Below, piece by piece: positions 57,524 through 64,000 of a stretch of DNA of 64,000 nucleotides (within the stretch, counting starts at the first letter, position 1; each line of letters starts with the position of its first letter). The notes below the pieces were generated by a model, which searched no databases, was not told the origin of the DNA, and worked only from the letters and a program-made list of their open reading frames with translations. The stretch is taken from positions 8,797,875-8,861,874 of the forward strand of contig CAMZMU010000069.1 in the NCBI GenBank assembly GCA_947311845.1, in the 5' to 3' direction. A program made the translations under genes and the position numbers. The stretch comes from Poa pratensis. Taxonomy: Eukaryota > Streptophyta > Magnoliopsida > Poales > Poaceae.

Positions 57524-58793
57524 ATTCCAAAGTAAGAACTATCCCTGATTACTGTATAACCTGCCGTGGTACGAACAGAAGAAGACGTCTCCTCATTTGG
57601 GCTGCCGTGAACCGTGATACACTGATACGAATACCTAAACGCCACAGTCGGTGCAGTTACGAGGAGATCACCGGTGTAAACGTCCACCAACTCCTCAAAG
57701 GTCACGTTTGGTAGCCCGCAGCTCCTCTCGCACGAACAAAATTTTGCTTAGAGCATTTCCACTGGCTCGACCAATAGAGCGTACAGCAAGTGTGGCGGAC
57801 ACATGCTATTGGGCGCGTTGCCACGCTATTGGGAGAGGCTCGCCCCACCAGCCACTCTGAATAGACGTTCAATTTTTTAAAATTTTTAAAAAGACGATAT
57901 TTTCATTAATATTTCCTATATCTTACAAATACGACGAAAATTTAAACTAAACTCCTCCTCCTCCTCCTTGACCACGGCGTTGGCTCTAGGCGGCGGTGGC
58001 GCGGCGGCCTCCTCCTCACCGTCGTCTGGAATGAGGACAATGCCGCTCTCTACGCAGGACCACCGCTCCGCAAACTCCTTCGACACCGGCTGGACAGTGT
58101 CGAAGGACTGACCGCATCGGCGAGGTTGAGCTGGAAGAGTGCCTCGGCCTCCTCCACCGTACTTTGGGCCGAAGCCCACGAGCTCGTTCAACCCGCTCCT
58201 CCACCTTTTATTATTATTTTTGGCATGCAATCCCGGGCCAAATACGACCGTTCGGATCACGTCATGATGTGGGCTCGCCTACCTCGCCTCGTTCCTGTCG
58301 GGAGGGATGCTAGGTTTCGCCTGACGAAAGCGGAGGCGACATCGGGCAGCACCATCGACACACATGGGGGCGGGCTTTGCCGGCGTCGGTGGCCGGTATG
58401 GCGTGGCTCATGGTGGCACGTGTGTCATGCTCGCGTGGTGCGTGTCGGGTGTCGGCGCGGCCAAATTGGGAGGAGACGATGCACGCGCATGAGGCGACAG
58501 AGGCGATGCACGCGCATGAGGGGGCGGAGGCACTCGCGCTTGCCAGCGGGGCCGGTGACCATGCGCCAGAAGGGAGGCCAGCCGCCCGCTCGCCGCGTGG
58601 TAAAACAGTAAATTACCTAGTCGAGATGCTAGTGTAGGTGAACACAATACATAGTTTCATATACATACAATTTGGTTCCGCGCAACAAAAGCGAAGTCAT
58701 TATGGATATAGTGTATGTTAGTTAACATCTTAACTCATAAATTATTTTGTATTAAAGGAAAAGTTGAAGGTTAACAAATAGATCTATGTTGTA
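57524..58793. other. Intergenic, includes a decayed DNA element
   Basis: A TAGAGCATTTCCACTGG terminus-like sequence at 57752 is followed by a GC-rich block with a minus-strand frame (57916-58260: ERWSCVESGIVLIPDDGEEE) of repeat-like character. A short tandem GATGCACGCGCATGAGG pair sits near 58477 and 58505. No host gene recognised. Confidence 0.35.
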
Positions 58794-59572
58794 CTAGTAA
58801 AATACCCGTGTGTTGCTACGGGGTGATTTTATAAAAATTGTCTAGACCATAGAGAAGAAATCAAGTTTATATCATGGCAAAAAATACCGTTATATGGAAG
58901 CAGAACCACACCTTTATGCACGGGCATTTTCCATGAAACATGAACATGATGAAATTAACAGTCAATCTGTTTCTAACAGGGCTTAATTTCAACTCAAAAT
59001 ACGTTCTTCATTCTACCGACGTGTTCTGTAGCTGTGAGAGTACGGATGAACTATCTCGTGACACTGTGTGTATTAAGTGCTAATCGATCTTTCTTTTGTT
59101 GATAGGCTTCACGCTTCTTTCTAAGTAGTTCATCTTTCTTTTCGGTGGGCATCTGCGCATATCTCTCCCGATCACGTAGATATTTTATTTCACATTTGTA
59201 GGTTGTTGAGCATCAAACATTAAACTTACAGATATCATCGTTTTTTACTTGTGTTGATGGTGCTGGACAAGTCTTTGAATCAAAGGAGTATGTTCATGGG
59301 ACCGTGTTGGACGATCCATCTGCAATGGAAAACGTATTAGTATACCGATGGAGCTGTAATAATTGCAATTCAATATGCCCGTGGGTAAATGTCTGGTAGA
59401 AACCTAATATAAATAAATATACAGAGGCGTCCCAAAGTTACATGGTTAAATTAATAATGTCATCGGCAAATAGAATGTAGCATGGCATCAGCTTAATTAG
59501 TGAGCAAGAATTCGAGATGCTCAAGCTCCCAGTGATAAAAATGGGGCTTTACCGTTTCAAGAACTAGATGAT
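58794..59572 (-). mobile_element. Helitron fragment with Helitron-ORF piece
   Basis: The left edge is a minus-strand Helitron 3' end: CTAG followed by T (plus A|CTAG at 58794) with the palindrome CCCCGTAGCAACACACGGG 11 nt inside. Between 59055 and 59180 the minus strand encodes LRDRERYAQMPTEKKDELL, then RKKREAYQQKKDRL. This repeat type precedes the Rep/helicase domain in plant Helitron proteins. The 5' end is uncertain; a TCTTGAAACGG start at 59572 lacks the usual preceding A. Confidence 0.65.
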
Positions 59573-59573
59573 A

Positions 59574-62500
59574 CCCCGCGCGTTGCAGCGGGATATTTGA
59601 CTAAATCATTTGCCATGTATTCTTATACAACTGGTAAGGGAAATAATGCATAAACAAATGATGTACATGCAAGTAACCTTCAAAACAGGAAGTAACCTTT
59701 GTTGGCTCGATTTCTTTCGATCTGGAAAGAGTACTGCCATTTCTTAAGGCAGTCACTACAAAAGGAACCTGACAGACAACATAGTGCACTACTTAGTAGA
59801 GTTAAACCCCATATTTCAATTGTTATACACGCATCTAAATAATTTGAGGCAACTAAAGGACAACTGAAAAATGGGACAGCTATATCCAATTTCTCTCGAC
59901 TCTCTGACGAATATTTGTGGAACCTCTTAAGTATGAAAACCACAGAGGGAGAGATGATAGAGTACAAAATTACCAAAGCTGTTAACAACATGAGAAGATG
60001 CACACAAAAAAAACCCTCAGAATTGCACCGAAAAATGCATACATGCGCACACTTACAGGAGCAACTAAATTCCACTTTTGTGGCAATATATGTAACCTGT
60101 AATGCAGACCATCATTCTTCGAATTACCGAGTTAACTTGTGTACCTTTGGGAATTGCAGAGCAAAAAATGAATTAGGCAGAAAAATAGCACTCGAGAACA
60201 ACAAAGCCTGAGACTGTTTAATAATACACGATAACTGGCACAATAATTTAGAAAATTATGTAAGCCCACGTAAAAATAAATATGCAATCACCACCACATG
60301 TTTTCTGTATGATAGATCAGAAAACTGAAAATAAAAAATTTAACTAATGAACACAGCAGCAATATAGCAGACCTAGAAATTTAAGTTTGATAATGAGAGA
60401 TTCCCTATAACATGTGTATATAAATCTGAAGGAAAGGGTGGGCGAATGAAATAAAATGGTAGATAATTAATTTTAGGCAGGAAACTGTGCATCCATTTCA
60501 TGCATGAGGCATTTATATATATTGACATGCTGCACATCAGAAAAATAACTCACCCGGACAAAAATAGGTACAGTTACTAGAAAGGTAGCTTCCATGTGAT
60601 GGAGATTGGCAAGATTTATGTTCAGCCTTTTATGCGTGTTACATGTAAAGCATAAAGCTTTCAAATCAAATTAGACGGCATTAAGGTTTCACTGAAGGGA
60701 ATCTGAAATAAAAAATGTCACCGTCGAACGCAGAGGTTTAGTCTGGCTTGCATATGCAACAACCCCTGCAGAATTAGTAGGGCATAATGATTTATAAAGA
60801 AAAAAGGACAGATTTTCAATGTACTTGATCTATTTTACTCTGGACTGCGGAGTCTGATGTATCAGATTGATAAACTGATATTCAAGGAGAAGATGAAGGC
60901 AAAATATATAGGTAGTTGGCCAAATCCCCTCGCACACTGCCTCACGTGGATCTAATCGCACGACCATGTAGTAGGTTGCTATCAACGAAGAAATTATTGG
61001 CCATTCTGTGGAGGTGAGACCTGTTAATAATTAGAACATGTGAGAAAAAGCAGGGCTAGTAATTAGCATATATTAACATATAGCCAAAAGGTAGCGTAAA
61101 ATTAAACATTGAGAAGCCAGCTTGGTCGCTAGCTGAGTGATATTCTAGAGATAAAAATAGTAAAGATTAAGGTGCTCTTTACCATCTTGATGTTTCCATC
61201 CTGTTTGATAGTTGAGGCATTTCATCAACCGACCAAAGACATTCTTGTAAGCTGGAACAGACGCATCAATTTTTTAAAATAAATCTGCGGAAGAGAATAA
61301 AACACTTGTACAGCTGTCCTTCATGGTCACATAAGAAACACGCATCTATATATGTCACCCTACCCAAATGGCAATCGTTTGTATCCTGTATATGTAGAGA
61401 TATCAAAAGAAATCAGCAGATCATCACATATGACCTTGCACGGATGGGAAACAACGAAATCTAGAAGGATGGGCATGGGCTTAAAGAGGAGATGAAGTAA
61501 CACAGAGATGCCTCAAATGAGATTTGAGAGAGGACCTGAGGTTGGAGAAGAGGCAAAGATATGGGGCGGAGGGAGAAGACAACGCATGCCGGCCGAGTTG
61601 TTCTGACGGATCTATGAATGCCGCCTCTAGTTGATGTAGACAATGTTGAATCCCCATGCAGCTTCTTCGTGCAGACACAGAGGCGACATGTGATTGGTAC
61701 AGATGATGACATAAGTTGGTGACGAATCGAAGGCGCAAGTAGTGAGGAAGACCAGCAACGACGATTGCTTCGGTGTCCAACTCGCCAGAACATGAGGCTT
61801 AAATGGCGGCAGCATATGACAGGGAAAGTGGAGAAGACGGGATGGAGTGGATCATCAGCGGCGCAAGTATGATGGAGACGCCCATACGTACTGTGCTGGA
61901 ATACGATTTGTCCATGCGAACGGCTGAAGCCCTTCATGGAGTTTATAGGGGTAATTCATAGCGAACCTCTCGTATGCCTGCATCAATTTATTGTGCAGTT
62001 GTTTCTCGGAGGAATCACGGGGTTGAGGAAGAGAGATCGCTGCCATGGACATTGATTGCGAGCAGGAGGATGCTGGTCGGTCAATCCAGATTCCGCTCGG
62101 TGGAGAAGATAAAGAGTGCTGGGCTGGTCGCTTCAATGACAAATGGGTCGAAAATGGGCCTCTGCTACATATATGAAACGAACCACACTGGAAAAGAACG
62201 GAGGTTTCTCATAATAAAAGAAACATAAAAACTGGTATGGAAATTGGTGATGTGGCAATTTGCTGAGGTGGATAGGCTGCATGTTGAGAGAAATAGTTAG
62301 TGGGGATGAACTATTTAGTTATACTAGAAGATACCCCGCGCGTTCCAGCGGGGATCATTTTAGAAACTATATTGTGTAAACAAAAAGGTATAAAAGTTAA
62401 GACTTATTATGTTCTCTAAATGAATATGTAAAAAATAATTGGTCATAGTTTACGTACGAAATTTCATAGACATGAAGTGTGTGTGTATTATAAATTGTTA

Positions 62501-62694
62501 ATGTGAACTATTATATGGTTGGAGGAATGTATGATATGTATCTTGCATGTGTATATTAATAATAAATATTAATGGAGATGACATGGACAATTGATTGGCT
62601 AATAGCATGGATGATCTGGATAGCTTGCATGTTGAGATAGAAAAATAATTAATACACTTAGTGGGGTTTTGCTTTATAAAAGGTATAGATAGGA
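59574..62694 (-). mobile_element. Helitron-like element with a nested Helitron near its 5' end
   Basis: The 3' end (minus) is CTAG|T at 59574 with the hairpin CCCGCTGCAACGCGCGGG. The probable 5' end is TCCTATATAAC at 62694 after an A, if the nested element (62324-62689) is removed. The 5' regions of both elements share ATCCCCACTAA..TCAACATGCA..CTATCCA. No Rep/helicase found inside; frames near 61461-62142 (minus) are unrecognised. The 5' boundary is tentative. Confidence 0.5.
62324..62689 (-). mobile_element. 366-bp non-autonomous Helitron
   Basis: Minus strand: A|TCTATACCTTTTATAAAG at the 5' end (62689) and CTAG|T at the 3' end (62324), with the CCCCGCTGGAACGCGCGGGG palindrome next to it. 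The interior is AT-rich and non-coding. Both ends obey the A|T insertion rule. Confidence 0.8.
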
Positions 62695-62859
62695 TATAGG
62701 ATTAGGGGTGCAATGGCCACGCTTGTAGTGACTCAAATAATTTGCAAGATGGATAGAGTAAAACTACGTGCTACACAAAGCCAACTGATGATTTAACAGA
62801 AACTGGAAGCTACACGCACACCGATCAGTCCGGTCGCCCAGCCCAACGAAGAACAAGTT

Positions 62860-64000
62860 GAACAACAGATGTCTCGTTTTCAGGCAGAGCCAATCACTCC
62901 CGGGCCGCTCGCGCGAGGGCGGCTCCGGAGGCGAAAACCTAGCCCTCCAACTCTTCCCGGCCAATCTCGCCGGCCGCTGCCGCCGCCGCGCCGGCGGTGG
63001 CGGCCAAACCTTCTCCTCTTGCGCGGTGGACGACCTCGGTGCGCATCCACGGATCCCCTTCACGTGGGGGTTCTGCTTGGCGGCGCAGATGGTGGTCCGG
63101 CGGTGGGTCGGCGGCGTTCTGCGTGGCGCTCGCCGGCGCACGGCTGTGAGGCGTGCTGGAGGGAGCGGAGGGCGCGGTTTTGCAGCCATGGCGGCGGCGC
63201 GGCCATGCCTTGCGGCGGCGACGCGGCCATGCCATGTGGCGGCGGCGCGGATTCCGTACGGCGGAGGCGCGTCCAAACCATGCGGCGGCGCGGGAAGACT
63301 GGCCGGCGGTGCTGCGACCAGATCCTGCGGCGGTGACGAGGGCCGGATCTGGGCCCAGAAGGGCCCGATCTGTGCCATGTTCAACGGCCAGATCTCGTGG
63401 TGGCGGTTCCTGGCGACAGCGATCGTCGGGACCTTCAACCACCGACGTGGTCTTCCCTTGTGCTCCTCCATTGTCCCGCTCTATCCGATCGCCGGGAGCC
63501 GGCTGGCGGCGTGGGGGGTGCTGGCCTGGCGTTGAATAATGGTGGCGGTCGCGCGAAGACGAAGATCTGCTGGTTGTGTGTCCTCGTTGATTTGGCTGAA
63601 GTGGTGAGTTCTGGAAGGCTCCGCCGGCGAACTTCCATGTGCGTTTATGCCTGGAGTTTGCTGGATCGGGTGGGATTCGGCCGTGCCCACGATTCTCCGT
63701 TAAGGAGCAAGCGGTATGAAGCTCTGCTATCTGTTGCCATAATGGATGAAGTCAGAGGCGGAGAATGTCATGAAAGCCGAGATCGGAGGATTAGGAACGG
63801 TGATTTGTCTCTTGGTGGCGATGAGGAACTTGCTTGGAGCTTCAGGATGCGTATGCAGCGGTATGAAAGTGGGGGCGACAGCACAGGTGAAGTTCAAAGT
63901 TCTACCTGAAAAAAATCCAAGGTCTGGTCTTAATTGGTTGTGCCTGGCAATGGCCTTGTTAAAGACATTGTTTTGAGAGCGGGGACTATCTCCAGGGTGA
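62860..64000 (+). mobile_element. GC-rich retroposon-like DNA running off the window
   Basis: A very GC-rich block starts near 62860 with a CCCTAGCC-type leader. Long overlapping frames occur on both strands (for example 62858-63535 plus, 62764-63471 minus), which marks compositional bias and not coding. The right part (63540-64000) has the GAGAGCGGGGACTATCTCC-like sequence I associate with grass LINE or retroposon 3' portions. Identification is tentative, and the right end is outside the window. Confidence 0.35.

Noticed and set aside
62764..63909. Several 150-235-aa frames on both strands
   Set aside because: GC-rich DNA open in most frames; no conserved motif.
1..64000. tRNA, rRNA or CRISPR features
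   Set aside because: No cloverleaf-like A/B box pair, rRNA block or spacer-repeat array was noticed by eye; a covariance search was not possible here.

Overview
The window reads as nuclear DNA of a grass, most likely a Triticeae member (wheat, barley or goatgrass type). The genes are intron-containing, with GC-rich 5' exons and GT..AG introns. They stand as small islands in a dense, nested field of LTR retrotransposons, LINEs, a CACTA element, Helitrons and MITEs of the kind seen in Triticeae intergenic DNA. The organism assignment is inference; no marker gene fixes the species.

Layout. (1) 1-1360: last exons of a DnaJ/HSP40 chaperone gene (+). (2) 1534-5933: complete Ty1/copia element (-) with 130-bp LTRs, a TTCAT target duplication, a tRNA-Met primer site and one open reading frame that has lost its integrase core in frame. 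(3) 7671-9136: Helitron (+). (4) 9367-10983: five-exon GDSL lipase/esterase gene (+). (5) 13.4-16.1 kb: two LINE remnants. (6) 17024-18827: seven-exon single-domain rhodanese gene of the STR16 type (+), with a perfect 183-bp tandem duplication in intron 4. (7) 20055-24077: 4.0-kb solo LTR (TSD CAGCA), 230 bp past the stop codon of (8), a GRAM-domain GEM-like gene (-, 24308 to about 27319) whose first exon looks frameshifted.

(9) 27.6-38.7 kb: a roughly 1.6-kb segment present twice in direct orientation. The second copy is split by a 1.5-kb solo LTR (TSD CCTAG) and by a 2.4-kb solo LTR (TSD CATAC). The latter is itself split by a 3.4-kb CACTA element (TSD AAT) carrying a B3-domain gene, a second candidate gene and a frameshifted 3'-5' exonuclease gene. 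(10) 38.8-44.7 kb: short GC-rich retroposons, a TIR element and a MITE remnant. (11) 45105-50994: near-complete LINE with target duplication, intact ORF1 and lightly damaged ORF2. (12) 52326-54942: intact three-exon TIR1/AFB auxin-receptor F-box gene (+). (13) 58794-62694: a run of minus-strand Helitron ends, one short Helitron being nested near the 5' end of another. (14) 62.86-64.0 kb: GC-rich, probably retroposon-derived DNA running off the window.

The host genes (DnaJ, GDSL, rhodanese, GEM-like, AFB) are unrelated housekeeping, regulatory or secreted functions and form no operon-like unit. The distinctive content is the mobile DNA: in-frame loss of integrase in an otherwise open copia polyprotein, gene cargo inside a CACTA element, and insertion layers that can be ordered in time from their target duplications.
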